DNA of 64,000 bases from Spirochaeta isovalerica (GTDB lineage: Bacteria; Spirochaetota; Spirochaetia; DSM-2461), in assembly GCF_014207565.1 (NCBI RefSeq), contig NZ_JACHGJ010000005.1, forward strand, positions 1-64,000. Reading direction: 5' to 3'. Below, one piece after another: positions 33,234 through 40,893 of this stretch (the stretch's first letter is position 1; each line of letters starts with the position of its first letter). Under the pieces are notes generated by a model. That model ran no database searches. It had not been told where the DNA came from and saw only the letters and a program-made list of their open reading frames with translations. The position numbers and the translations under genes are program-made.

Positions 33234-33856
33234 TGAAAAAACTCCTGCTGATCCGCCACGGGGAAAGCGAAGCGAACAGAAACCGGATACTGGCGAGCCG
33301 CCTCCCCTACCCCCTGACTGATGCGGGAAGAAACGACGCCCGGCTGATTGCAGAAGAACTGAAAAGCAGAACCACACCGGACCGCATCATATCCTCCCCA
33401 CTCGTACGGGCTCTCGAAACGGCGAAGGAATTCGCCGCAGTCTTCAATCTGCCGGTTAGCGAGGATGAGAGAATCGCCGAGCAGGATCTGGGCATATATT
33501 CCGGTATGAACTACGATGAAGTGAAGAGGGAAGAACATTATGAACCGGATCCCCTGAAAAGATGGGACTGGGTTCCCGCGGGCGGCGGAGAGTCCTATTC
33601 GATGATAGCCGATAGACTTCTCTCGTTTTTCCGGGAACTGGAAGGGGATGAAAAGGATGAAACTCTTCTCATTGTAACCCATGCTGTGGCTTTCCGTATT
33701 ATCCGGGCCATACTGAAAAATACCCTCCCACTCTACGAGGCTCCCTTTCCCAACAACGGGGAAATCTGGAGAGTGGATTTTAAGAGGATAGGAGACTGTC
33801 ACAACATCGATTCAATCTTTCTTGGCGACAGCCGGTCTTTCGTTCACAACCCCTGA
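33233..33856 (+). CDS. Histidine phosphatase (phosphoglycerate mutase-like)
   Basis: A 207-residue enzyme of the histidine phosphatase superfamily. The catalytic motif RHGES (about 8-12) starts the domain, EQDLG is the middle acidic block, and the second catalytic His is in IVTHAVAFRII. Members are phosphatases of sugars, nucleotides or alpha-ribazole phosphate, or mutases; the substrate here is unknown. It is coupled to the MFS gene by a shared TAATG, which suggests that the transporter and phosphatase act on related compounds. The last 13 bp overlap the convergent Hsp70-like gene. Confidence 0.85.
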   Translation: MKKLLLIRHGESEANRNRILASRLPYPLTDAGRNDARLIAEELKSRTTPDRIISSPLVRALETAKEFAAVFNLPVSEDERIAEQDLGIYSGMNYDEVKREEHYEPDPLKRWDWVPAGGGESYSMIADRLLSFFRELEGDEKDETLLIVTHAVAFRIIRAILKNTLPLYEAPFPNNGEIWRVDFKRIGDCHNIDSIFLGDSRSFVHNP

Positions 33857-35211
33857 TAGGATGCCACGGCCAGACCGGCGGCGATCCCCCTGAAGGAATC
33901 CCATTCCTCCGGCTCCTGTCCGAGAAGTTCAGCAAGGTGCTGCCTGACGGCGGGAATCCTCGATGACCCCCCGGTGCAGAGGACCCGGCTCAAATCCCTT
34001 TTATCAAGCCCCGCTTTGTCCAGAACTTCGGCGACAACTGCCGTGATGTCTTTGAATACAGGTTCAAGGATATCCTTAAAATCGGTCCGGGAAAATTCAA
34101 CTGAAAGATCTATCTCCTCCATAATAATGGAAGTCATCTCCACAGTAGAGAGCGCGATTTTTGCTTCTTCAATAAGCTCTATGAGCTGAAAAGACCCGTT
34201 GAGGCGGATCAGTTTTTTCAGACGTTTCCCTTTTTCACCATTCTGACCGCCGCTTTTTATCAGATTGTTGATCTTTTCCATAAAGCGGGACTGGTTGAGC
34301 AGGTATGTGCTCTGCCAGTTGAGAAGGTTTTCTTCAAACTCGGAGAAGTGAAAATCCTCTGCATTCCCGAGACCATCCCCCAGAAAAGGGAAGATTTTAT
34401 GGCGGTAAATCAGACGGTCGATGTTGTCACCCGCCCGCGGCACACCGGCAACGGCCTTTAAGCTGTAGCGTTTATTTTCCCTCGTCATAATACAGAGGTC
34501 GAGAGTTCCTCCTCCGAAGTCGACGACGAGAATGTTTTCGCCTTCCGCCGATTCATGACTGTGGAGATAGCTTAAGGCGGCGGCTTCCGGTTCCATCAGA
34601 AAAGAGACATCCCCCAGTCCGGCATTGGCGCAGATAGTTTTCATTCTCTCCAGCGCCAGGGATGTCGCATCCCCCGTTGACCCGCTGTACAGAACCGGAC
34701 GGCCGACCGCGATCTTTTTCACAATGTTCTTTGTTTGATTTTCTATCTCTCCGCCTATGTGTCTGAGTATGATCGTCAAAATGGCTTCAAGGCGGAACTT
34801 TCTGCCGAAAACGTCGAAGCGGTGATCTCCGCTGTCACCGAGGTAACTTTTCATGGACCTGAAAAGCCGTCCAGGCAACTCCGAATCGATCTTCCCTTGA
34901 ACTATAGTGGTAAAAGTCCGGTCCCGCTCAATGAAATAATCCCGATCCATTTCACCCATATGAACCGTTACGGACCCCACGTCCTTCTGGGAAAGCACGA
35001 TTTTCCGCCCCGTATTGTCTTCAAGACAGCGGACCAGAGCCTCTGCTCCGACAGAAGGAGATCCTTCCCGGTCCAGATAGAGGGCTGTGGGCATTATGAT
35101 TCCTTTACCGCTTCTATTGTCCAGCTTCAGATATGTGATTTGTCTGCCGTCGAAGACCGCTACCGTCGTATTGGACGTTCCGAAGTCGATCCCAATCCCC
35201 AGCTCTGTCAT
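33844..35211 (-). CDS. Hsp70-family ATPase, YegD-like
   Basis: 455 residues from ATG 35211 (ribosome binding site TTGAGGA). The actin-like nucleotide-binding domain is present: GIGIDFGTSNTTVAVF (phosphate 1), ILVVDFGGGTLDLCIM (phosphate 2) and VLCTGGSSRIPAVR (adenosine). The protein is shorter than DnaK and lacks the substrate-binding beta sandwich and helical lid, as in E. coli YegD. Such proteins are thought to be specialised chaperone-like ATPases, with no J-domain partner here. Monocistronic; the upstream gap to pgmB holds a terminator for the pgmB message. Confidence 0.85.
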   Translation of the reverse strand: MTELGIGIDFGTSNTTVAVFDGRQITYLKLDNRSGKGIIMPTALYLDREGSPSVGAEALVRCLEDNTGRKIVLSQKDVGSVTVHMGEMDRDYFIERDRTFTTIVQGKIDSELPGRLFRSMKSYLGDSGDHRFDVFGRKFRLEAILTIILRHIGGEIENQTKNIVKKIAVGRPVLYSGSTGDATSLALERMKTICANAGLGDVSFLMEPEAAALSYLHSHESAEGENILVVDFGGGTLDLCIMTRENKRYSLKAVAGVPRAGDNIDRLIYRHKIFPFLGDGLGNAEDFHFSEFEENLLNWQSTYLLNQSRFMEKINNLIKSGGQNGEKGKRLKKLIRLNGSFQLIELIEEAKIALSTVEMTSIIMEEIDLSVEFSRTDFKDILEPVFKDITAVVAEVLDKAGLDKRDLSRVLCTGGSSRIPAVRQHLAELLGQEPEEWDSFRGIAAGLAVASYQGL

Positions 35212-35301
35212 GGTGAATATCCTCAATATGCTGATTTAGTAAAACTTTTAATATTTAATAGGTAAAACTCTCAATTGTACAGTACAGACCGGTAGGAAAA
35301 T

Positions 35302-35331
35302 AAAAAAGGGAGTCCGCCTCTGCCGTCTCCC
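35302..35331 (-). terminator. Intrinsic terminator after pgmB
   Basis: On the minus strand the stem GGGAG (35331-35327) and CTCCC (35312-35308) with a 14-nt loop is followed by six T (35307-35302) and then ATTTT. It ends the sugar operon transcript 23 bp after pgmB. Confidence 0.75.
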
Positions 35332-35353
35332 CATAAATAGTATATAAAAATAA

Positions 35354-36010
35354 TCAGCCAGGAATCAGGGATTGCAAATCATCAAGGGCTATCAGCCCCG
35401 GTTCGTCATAACGGATATGAGCTGCGCCGACGCGGTTTTCCGGCCCGATCCCCACAGTTTTCATTCCCCCTTCCAGGGCCGCTTTCACACCGGCTTCCGC
35501 ATCCTCAACAACAATACACTGCGTTACCGGAAGCCCCAGCTGTCCGGCGGCATGAATGAAAACGTCGGGAGCCGGTTTCGGACGAACCACTGAATACCCG
35601 TCGCTCAACCCGTCAAAAAAGGAAATGAGTTCCAGTTTTTCCAGAATGAAACGGGCATTGCGGCTGGCTGACGCAAGGGAAATCTTCCACCCCCTCCGGC
35701 GGATGCCTTTCAGCAGATCTTCGACCCCGGGAAGAATGTCCTGGCGGGAAATCCCTTCCAGCAATGTCTGATAGTATGCATTCTTATCATCCATGCACCG
35801 GAGGATTCTCTCCTCCTCCATATTTGATCCCTTAAGAATGATTTCTAAGGATTTGCGCCTTGAAACGCCTCTGAGCTGCTCATTTACCGTTCTGTCAAAA
35901 CTGAGTCCCTCTCTATCCGCAAGCCACTGCCAGGCTTTGTAATGAAATTCAGCCGTATCGGTAATGACACCATCGAGATCAAATATGATCCCCAGTATTC
36001 TCTCACCCAA
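35354..36010 (-). CDS. pgmB: Beta-phosphoglucomutase
   Basis: A 218-residue HAD enzyme that converts beta-glucose 1-phosphate to glucose 6-phosphate. The nucleophile block is FDLDGVITDTAEFHYKAW, specific to beta-PGM, where the T-D-T-A-E-F-H form binds the sugar phosphate. The cap has GVSRRKSLEIIL. Later blocks are SLASASRNA (motif II), K in RPKPAPD and EDAEAGVKAA (motif IV). The start is TTG 36010, 9 nt after AAGGAG. It stands last in a sugar ABC operon. Beta-glucose 1-phosphate comes from inverting phosphorylases such as those for maltose, trehalose or kojibiose, yet no such enzyme gene is here; it must be elsewhere. Confidence 0.9.
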   Translation of the reverse strand: MGERILGIIFDLDGVITDTAEFHYKAWQWLADREGLSFDRTVNEQLRGVSRRKSLEIILKGSNMEEERILRCMDDKNAYYQTLLEGISRQDILPGVEDLLKGIRRRGWKISLASASRNARFILEKLELISFFDGLSDGYSVVRPKPAPDVFIHAAGQLGLPVTQCIVVEDAEAGVKAALEGGMKTVGIGPENRVGAAHIRYDEPGLIALDDLQSLIPG

Positions 36011-36130
36011 AATAAACTTCTCCTTTATCGTACAGAAACATCTTATTTACTCCCCCTCTTACAAGGACATGAACAGAGGAAACGGACTGACGTATTATCT
36101 TCAACATCATTCCCGTAATTCTGATGAAAA

Positions 36131-36180
36131 GCGGCATCCGGCAGGAATGTGAGGGGGATGTCATAGATATCCCATGCCGC
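36131..36180 (-). other. Stem-loop upstream of pgmB
   Basis: GCGGCAT (36131-36137) pairs perfectly with ATGCCGC (36174-36180), and inside the 36-nt loop GGGAT (36153-36158) can pair with ATCCC. Together with the hairpin at 36226-36265 this fills the 291-bp gap between the permease and pgmB. No T run follows, so it may stabilise RNA or set the relative level of pgmB. Confidence 0.4.
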
Positions 36181-36225
36181 CCGATGCTTTAAACGAAACG
36201 ATTAATCACCTCTTCACAGTAAAGA

Positions 36226-36265
36226 GAGCCGCCGCTGAAGACTTCCCGGAATTCAACGGCGGCTC
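36226..36265 (-). terminator. Strong hairpin after the ABC permease genes
   Basis: GAGCCGCCG (36226-36234) and CGGCGGCTC (36257-36265), a perfect 9-bp GC-rich stem with a 22-nt loop. On the minus strand it is followed by TCTCTTTA, a poor T run. It lies 36 bp after the permease stop, so it is likely a partial terminator or 3'-end protector that lowers read-through to pgmB. Confidence 0.55.
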
Positions 36266-36301
36266 TTTAAGGTATTATTAAAGCAGGCGATTTAATTCGT
36301 T

Positions 36302-37198
36302 CTACTTAATAGCTCCTTCAACCATCCCCTTTATGATGTATCTCTGAGCAAAAAGATAGAGAACGATAACGGGTAAAATGGCCAGCAGGGTCGATGTCAG
36401 AATCAGGTCCCATTGTTTCAGGTAGGCTCCGGCAAAAGCCGTTACCGCGATGGGAATAGTCTGAACCGCTCCGTTCGATCCCAAAACGAGGACCGGAAGC
36501 AGATAGTCATTCCAGATCCAGATTCCGTTCAGAATCAAAACCGTTACCATAATCGGCTTGAGAAGAGGAAAGACGATCTGAAAAAAGATTCTCTGCTGGG
36601 TACAACCGTCAATAGTTGCGGCCTCCTCCAGCTCATAGGGAATATTCTTGATAAATCCATGGAAAATAAAAATGGAAAGGGAAGACCCGAATCCCAGATA
36701 AGCGAAAACCATACCCGGTATGGTTCCCAGCAATTTGAAATTGAGGAAATCTCCCAGAACCCTCATCCAGCGAACCAGAGGATACATAAGAACCTGGAAG
36801 GGAATAACCATGGCGGCAACGAAGATCATAAAGATCCAGACAGCCCAGTCTCTGTGATTCCGGACCAGAACCCAGGCAGCCATGGCCGAAAAAACAACAA
36901 TAACCAGGAGGGAGAGGAATGTGATCAGAAAACTGTCGACAAAGGCTCCCAGATAGTCCACTGTCCTGTTGTTGAAAATCAATGAGATATTTGTCCAGAG
37001 CTGACCCCAGCTTTCAGGCCAGGCAATAGCGTTGTAGATTATCTCTTTTGATGTTTTGGCTGAATTCAGAACGACCATGACAAAGGGAACCATAAAGAGA
37101 ATAAACAGAAAAATGGTTATGGCTTCCAGAGTAATTCTACCGGCTCTGCGGGAATTCCCACCGACGCCTTTTTGACTCAATCGACTTAAACTACTCAT
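36302..37198 (-). CDS. Sugar ABC transporter permease (MalG type)
   Basis: A 298-residue inner-membrane subunit with six transmembrane helices. The EAA loop that contacts the ATPase is EEAATIDGCTQQRIFFQIVFPLLKP (about 195-219). An N-terminal basic stretch (SRLSQKGVGGNSRRAGR) precedes helix 1. It shares one base with the partner permease (stop TAA and start ATG as TAATG), so the pair is coupled. No ATPase gene is in the operon, as often seen when one shared MsiK/MalK-type ATPase serves many sugar importers. Confidence 0.9.
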   Translation of the reverse strand: MSSLSRLSQKGVGGNSRRAGRITLEAITIFLFILFMVPFVMVVLNSAKTSKEIIYNAIAWPESWGQLWTNISLIFNNRTVDYLGAFVDSFLITFLSLLVIVVFSAMAAWVLVRNHRDWAVWIFMIFVAAMVIPFQVLMYPLVRWMRVLGDFLNFKLLGTIPGMVFAYLGFGSSLSIFIFHGFIKNIPYELEEAATIDGCTQQRIFFQIVFPLLKPIMVTVLILNGIWIWNDYLLPVLVLGSNGAVQTIPIAVTAFAGAYLKQWDLILTSTLLAILPVIVLYLFAQRYIIKGMVEGAIK

Positions 37199-38085
37199 TA
37201 CATTTCCACCTCTTTTCTCTTGTTTATAGTAACCTGTATTAACGCCACTATGACCAGGGTGAGAAAGAGCACGACAGCTTTAGCCTGAGCTTCCGCCATC
37301 TTATTCGCCTGGGCCGTATCGACAATATTCATAGCAAACATCTGACTGGCTTTGACCGGAGTGCCCAGAAAGCGCGTAGCCGGCCCTCCGTTGGTCAGAG
37401 TGAAGTTCATATCAAAAAGCTTGAAGGAATTGGTCAGGGTCAAAAAGAGCGAAATGGTGAATGCGTTAGCCATCATGGGAATGAGAATATGGATCACTCT
37501 TTTAAGATATGGCGCGCCGTCAACCTGAGCGGCTTCCATCAATGAAGCGGGTATGCTCTGAATTGACGCCACATAAATGAGCATGAGATATCCGGAATAC
37601 TGCCAGGTGTTGACAACGGACATGGCCCAGATAACCGTATCGGGCTTGCTGAGGAAAGAAGCCTGCAGAAAGCCAATGGAAAGACTGTCTCCGATAGCGA
37701 GGAAAATATTGTTGAAAAGGAACTGCCAGATGTAACCGAGTACGATCCCGCCGATCAGGTAGGGTACGAAAAAACCGGCCCGGTAAAAATTCCGGAGCTT
37801 GAGGTTACTTGTGACAATAAGAGATAATGAGAAACTGACTATATTTACCAGAATGACGTTTATGGCGGTAAAAGCTATAGTAATGACAAATGAGTGCAGA
37901 AAATCAGGTAAGGTAAACAGATTCATATAATGCTTGAATCCAATGAAATTGATATTGGGGCTGACTCCGTTCCAATCGGTCAGAGAATAATACAGCCCGA
38001 AAAAAAACGGAACCACGATAATCATGACAAATGCAAAAACCGTGGGAAAGAGAAATAGGATATTGACTAATCGTTTATTGTTCAT
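37198..38085 (-). CDS. Sugar ABC transporter permease (MalF type)
   Basis: A 295-residue permease with six transmembrane helices. The EAA loop is MEAAQVDGAPYLKRVIHILIPMM (about 183-205). It forms a heterodimer with the following MalG-type subunit. It starts 97 bp after the binding-protein stop; that gap holds a 12-bp perfect stem-loop, the usual device for keeping binding-protein mRNA above permease mRNA. The sugar is unknown, though pgmB in the same operon points to a glucose-containing disaccharide. Confidence 0.9.
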   Translation of the reverse strand: MNNKRLVNILFLFPTVFAFVMIIVVPFFFGLYYSLTDWNGVSPNINFIGFKHYMNLFTLPDFLHSFVITIAFTAINVILVNIVSFSLSLIVTSNLKLRNFYRAGFFVPYLIGGIVLGYIWQFLFNNIFLAIGDSLSIGFLQASFLSKPDTVIWAMSVVNTWQYSGYLMLIYVASIQSIPASLMEAAQVDGAPYLKRVIHILIPMMANAFTISLFLTLTNSFKLFDMNFTLTNGGPATRFLGTPVKASQMFAMNIVDTAQANKMAEAQAKAVVLFLTLVIVALIQVTINKRKEVEM

Positions 38086-38144
38086 CCCGGGGAACTCCTG
38101 GTAATTTTATCTGTGATGATTTTCACAAATAAACAAATGGATGA

Positions 38145-38172
38145 AGACGCGCGGTTTGACAACCGCGCGTCT
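38145..38172 (-). other. Perfect 12-bp stem-loop between binding protein and permeases
   Basis: AGACGCGCGGTT (38145-38156) and AACCGCGCGTCT (38161-38172) with a 4-nt loop. On the minus strand the T run precedes rather than follows the stem, so it is not a simple terminator. It sits 10 bp after the binding-protein stop, where such hairpins protect the upstream mRNA from 3' exonucleases and raise its level over the permease part. Confidence 0.7.
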
Positions 38173-38182
38173 CAAAAAATAC

Positions 38183-39460
38183 TTACATGTTAGGAAGCTG
38201 AGCGAAAGCGTCTTTCATATCAGCAATAAACTGTTCAAGATCATCCTGATTCTGAGCGAAAAGGTCATAAATAGGTCCGAAAACGTTCTGACCGGCACCA
38301 TCGGGAAGCATTCCGAAGAATACGCCGTAGTTTCCGCCCTTGGCGTTAGCAGCCATTAAAGCCTGGCTCAACTGTCCGGTAGGTTTGATTTCCACGGATT
38401 TGAATGCGGGAATCATACCGGCTTCATTTACGATGTAGGACTGACCATCGGCTGTAGTTGCCATTGCAGTGAGGAATGCTTTAGCCTCTTCCGCTCTGGG
38501 GCTCTGGCTGTTCACACAGTACCAGCTGGGAGCGAAGAGATAGAGACCTGTCTGAGGTTTTTCTGTGAAGGCGTGGGGAGCATAACCCATTTTGAAAGTT
38601 ACGCCGAGCTGCTTCATGTTGGGATCAACCCAGTTCCCCTGGTGGAGGAATGCTGTTTTGCCCTGGGCAAAAGATCCGACCTGATCGTCATAGCTTCCGT
38701 TGAGAAGGATATTCTGGTCGGCATATTTGAAGAGAAGCTGTACGTATTTTGCATATTCGCGGAAGCGGGGCTCATCCATTTTTCCGGCAAGAGCTTCTTC
38801 GATAACACTTGTGTCATTGAAGTCGAGACCGCCGCCCCAGTAGGCTGCCAGGTTGTGCTGACCGGCTACCCACCACATACCGCCGGCTACGGAAGCAGCC
38901 ATGGCTACGGGTGCATCGATTCCCAGTTCGTCTTTCTTGGCTTCGAGTGTCATGAATGCTTTTTCATAAGCGCTTCTGGTAGTCAGAGTTGCGGGATCGA
39001 TTCCGGCTTTAGCAAGGATATCGGCATTATAGGCCAGTCCGTAACCTTCGATAGCTACAGGAAAACCATAAGCACTTCCATCGACCATGAATGCCAGATC
39101 GGTATCTTTCAGCCAGGGCTGATCATCGAGGTTGGCAATATAGTCTTTCCATACATCGTAGCCGCCCTTTCCTTCGATAACAAAGATATCGGGCATTTCG
39201 CCGGCCTGCGCTTTTGCTTTCATGGCACCGCCGAAGTCGGCACCGCCACCAAGTGTTTCAACTTTTACTGTAACACCGGGAGTCATTTCGGAATACTTGG
39301 CCGCATAAGCATCCAGAGCATCCTTGATCTCTACTTTCAGCTGGAACATTGTAACGGTAACATCACCGCCGTCAGCCATGTCTTTGTCTCCCTGCTGTCC
39401 ACCGGCGTAAACCGCTGTAGCCAGCATAACCATCAGTAAAAGCGATAAAACTTTTTTCAT
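38183..39460 (-). CDS. Extracellular sugar-binding protein, family 1
   Basis: A 425-residue periplasmic receptor. The signal peptide MKKVLSLLLMVMLATAVYA is followed by mature AGGQQ or GGQQ; no lipobox Cys is present. Family features include the early FEIKDAL-like helix, the FVIEGKGGYDVW strand/helix, PVAIEGYGLAYNADILAKAGID and the late APSWYCVNSQSPRAEEAKAFL block. Start ATG 39460 has AAGGAG. It is the first structural gene after the LacI regulator, 60 bp downstream of it, with a weak terminator-like hairpin between. It delivers sugar to the two permeases that follow. Confidence 0.9.
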   Translation of the reverse strand: MKKVLSLLLMVMLATAVYAGGQQGDKDMADGGDVTVTMFQLKVEIKDALDAYAAKYSEMTPGVTVKVETLGGGADFGGAMKAKAQAGEMPDIFVIEGKGGYDVWKDYIANLDDQPWLKDTDLAFMVDGSAYGFPVAIEGYGLAYNADILAKAGIDPATLTTRSAYEKAFMTLEAKKDELGIDAPVAMAASVAGGMWWVAGQHNLAAYWGGGLDFNDTSVIEEALAGKMDEPRFREYAKYVQLLFKYADQNILLNGSYDDQVGSFAQGKTAFLHQGNWVDPNMKQLGVTFKMGYAPHAFTEKPQTGLYLFAPSWYCVNSQSPRAEEAKAFLTAMATTADGQSYIVNEAGMIPAFKSVEIKPTGQLSQALMAANAKGGNYGVFFGMLPDGAGQNVFGPIYDLFAQNQDDLEQFIADMKDAFAQLPNM

Positions 39461-39487
39461 TCTTTACTCCTTTAAGTAATTTCCTAA

Positions 39488-39511
39488 TATAAAAACTGCC
39501 CCATGCAGTTT
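39488..39511 (-). terminator. Weak hairpin between lacI-type gene and binding-protein gene
   Basis: Minus strand stem AAACTG (39511-39506... read 39506-39511 as CAGTTT on plus) and its partner at 39493-39498, 7-nt loop, followed by TTATATT. Short and A/T-rich, so probably an attenuator that lets part of the regulator transcript continue into the binding-protein gene. Confidence 0.35.
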
Positions 39512-39520
39512 AAATCCCTA

Positions 39521-40543
39521 CTAAGATGTTTCCCTCACAACGATATGGGGGAATAAGACTTCCTGTATCCTCGATTCGTTATTGCGCTTGTTGATCAGAT
39601 CTATGATTCTGTCGCAAGCCAGTTCGGCCAGTTTTTTTCTCGGCTGATGAACCGTAGTCAGCTGCGGATTAGTCGACTCGCAAATCGGCGCGTCGTCATA
39701 ACCGATGACTTTAAGATCTTCCGGTATACGGATACCCCTCTCTCTGGCCGCTGTCAGAAACCCGAAGGCCTGAATATCAGTCTGAAAGAAAATTCCGTCG
39801 ACATTTGCCAGAATTTCCGGGATGCTGTTAAAAAGGTAGTACCCTTTCAGGTAAGTGCTGTCTATGGCGACAACCAGTTCTTCCTTAAAGGGGATATTAT
39901 TGTCTTCCAAAGCCTGCTTATACCCCTGGGTTCTCAATTTGAATTCTTCCGAATCAAAATCGGTCGTCGGTACGGTCAGAATCTTTTTACACCCCTGCCT
40001 GATCAGATAATCCGTTGCAATCCGCCCGCCCATGAAATGATCGGTAAAAAAATAATCAAGCTCCTCTTTGTTGCAGTAAATCGGGGGCATGTGAAGCTGA
40101 ACCACCGGCAAACCGGACCTTCTTATACTTTCGTAATCCCTTTTAGTTATAAGATTATGCACGATAAGGAAGCCGTCAACCTTTTGCTGCCTCAAAAGCC
40201 GGCTGATATTGCTGGCTCCCGTATCAGGGTGGTATCCCTCGAGGAGAATAACATCCATATCCATTCTTTCCAGAAAGTGGCGGAGTTCGATAAAAAGCTG
40301 ACTGACATAAAGCGATGAACCGAACTGATCGTATTTCGCCTGATAGACGACAGCAATATTGCCTGTCTTTCGCCCGCTCAAACTTCTTGCCCCTGCATTG
40401 AACTCGAAGTTCATGGTCCGGGCGATATCTTTTATTTTATCCTTGGTAGCCGGACTGATCTGAGGACTGTCATTTAATGCACGGGAGACGGTGGAATGAC
40501 TTACACCGGCAACTGCTGCTATGTCCTTTATCGTAACCTTCAA
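39521..40543 (-). CDS. LacI-family transcriptional regulator
   Basis: A 340-residue repressor. The N-terminal helix-turn-helix and hinge is VTIKDIAAVAGVSHSTVSRALNDSPQISPATKDKI; the rest is a periplasmic-binding-protein-like sugar domain ending in the PRKKLAELACDRIIDLI helix. The start is TTG 40543 after GTAGGGG. It heads the sugar operon on the same strand. Two sites sharing TGCACACGT, typical of LacI operators, lie upstream at 40552-40565 and 40613-40624, so it likely represses its own operon until the imported sugar or a derivative binds. Confidence 0.9.
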   Translation of the reverse strand: MKVTIKDIAAVAGVSHSTVSRALNDSPQISPATKDKIKDIARTMNFEFNAGARSLSGRKTGNIAVVYQAKYDQFGSSLYVSQLFIELRHFLERMDMDVILLEGYHPDTGASNISRLLRQQKVDGFLIVHNLITKRDYESIRRSGLPVVQLHMPPIYCNKEELDYFFTDHFMGGRIATDYLIRQGCKKILTVPTTDFDSEEFKLRTQGYKQALEDNNIPFKEELVVAIDSTYLKGYYLFNSIPEILANVDGIFFQTDIQAFGFLTAARERGIRIPEDLKVIGYDDAPICESTNPQLTTVHQPRKKLAELACDRIIDLINKRNNESRIQEVLFPHIVVRETS

Positions 40544-40551
40544 ACCCCTAC

Positions 40552-40624
40552 CCTGTGCACACGTTATTTTTGCATTATGCTATATACCTATATATTAAGT
40601 ATTTACTTCTACGCACACGTGTGC
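40552..40624 (-). promoter_or_regulatory. Two LacI-type operators before the sugar operon
   Basis: GCACACGTGTGC (40613-40624) is a perfect 12-bp palindrome with a central CG, the usual LacI-family form. A second copy of the core, TGTGCACACGTT (40553-40564), lies about 57 bp nearer the gene. AT-rich DNA between them would hold the promoter. Paired operators at this distance allow a tetramer or two dimers to bracket the promoter. The sites are upstream of the TTG start of the regulator. Confidence 0.7.
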
Positions 40625-40720
40625 ACTTAATTTATAATACAAGCACTTACCCAATATGTCAAATGAATTTCCGACAATGATAAAAGCCTGTCAAATCCTG
40701 TTGAGAAAAGTATTTATGGA

Positions 40721-40754
40721 TTGAAAAGTTAAAAAGGTGTAAAATATTTTTACA
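40721..40754 (+). promoter_or_regulatory. Candidate promoter and palindrome of a small transcription unit
   Basis: TTGAAA (40721-40726), 18 nt, TATTTT (40745-40750). The -10 box lies inside TGTAAAA-TAT-TTTTACA (40738-40754), a perfect 7-3-7 palindrome that would serve as operator. Moderate promoter match only; the supporting fact is the well-formed ribosome binding site, small ORF and terminator that follow. Confidence 0.4.
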
Positions 40755-40774
40755 AATCGAAAGGGAGGTTTATT

Positions 40775-40816
40775 ATGATCCGAAAGGAACACTCCCCCAG
40801 GTTATGCCTCGATTGA
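40775..40816 (+). CDS. Candidate 13-codon small ORF (leader peptide or microprotein)
   Basis: ATG 40775 to TGA 40814-40816 encodes MIRKEHSPRLCLD. It has the strong ribosome binding site AAAGGGAGG (40760-40768) at good spacing. The codons for HSP include CTCCCCC, which can pair with GGGAGG and hide it. The end of the ORF forms GCCTC-GATT-GAGGC (40806-40819), a small hairpin over the stop codon, and a strong terminator follows 15 bp later. The peptide has no similarity I recognise. The unit could be a leader-type riboregulator, a small RNA that happens to include an ORF, or a microprotein. Confidence 0.35.
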   Translation: MIRKEHSPRLCLD

Positions 40817-40831
40817 GGCTTTAATATATGC

Positions 40832-40880
40832 AAGCCGTCCTCAGGGATATCCTATCCCGGCAGGACGGCTTCTATTTTTT
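40832..40880 (+). terminator. Intrinsic terminator of the small transcription unit
   Basis: AAGCCGTCCT (40832-40841) and AGGACGGCTT (40862-40871), a perfect 10-bp stem with an inner GGGATA/TATCCC-type pairing in the loop, followed by CTATTTTTTTATT. The T run is on the plus strand, so it ends a plus-strand transcript. No larger gene lies upstream on that strand. Confidence 0.8.
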
Positions 40881-40893
40881 TATTGGCAAAAGC

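Noticed and set aside
38573-39439. Open frame of 288 codons on the plus strand opposite the sugar-binding protein.
   Set aside because: The minus strand encodes a clear signal peptide and family-1 binding protein with ribosome binding site; the plus strand shows none of this.
39400-39460. Lipoprotein reading of the sugar-binding protein.
   Set aside because: No Cys is present near the end of the signal peptide (AVYA then GGQQ).
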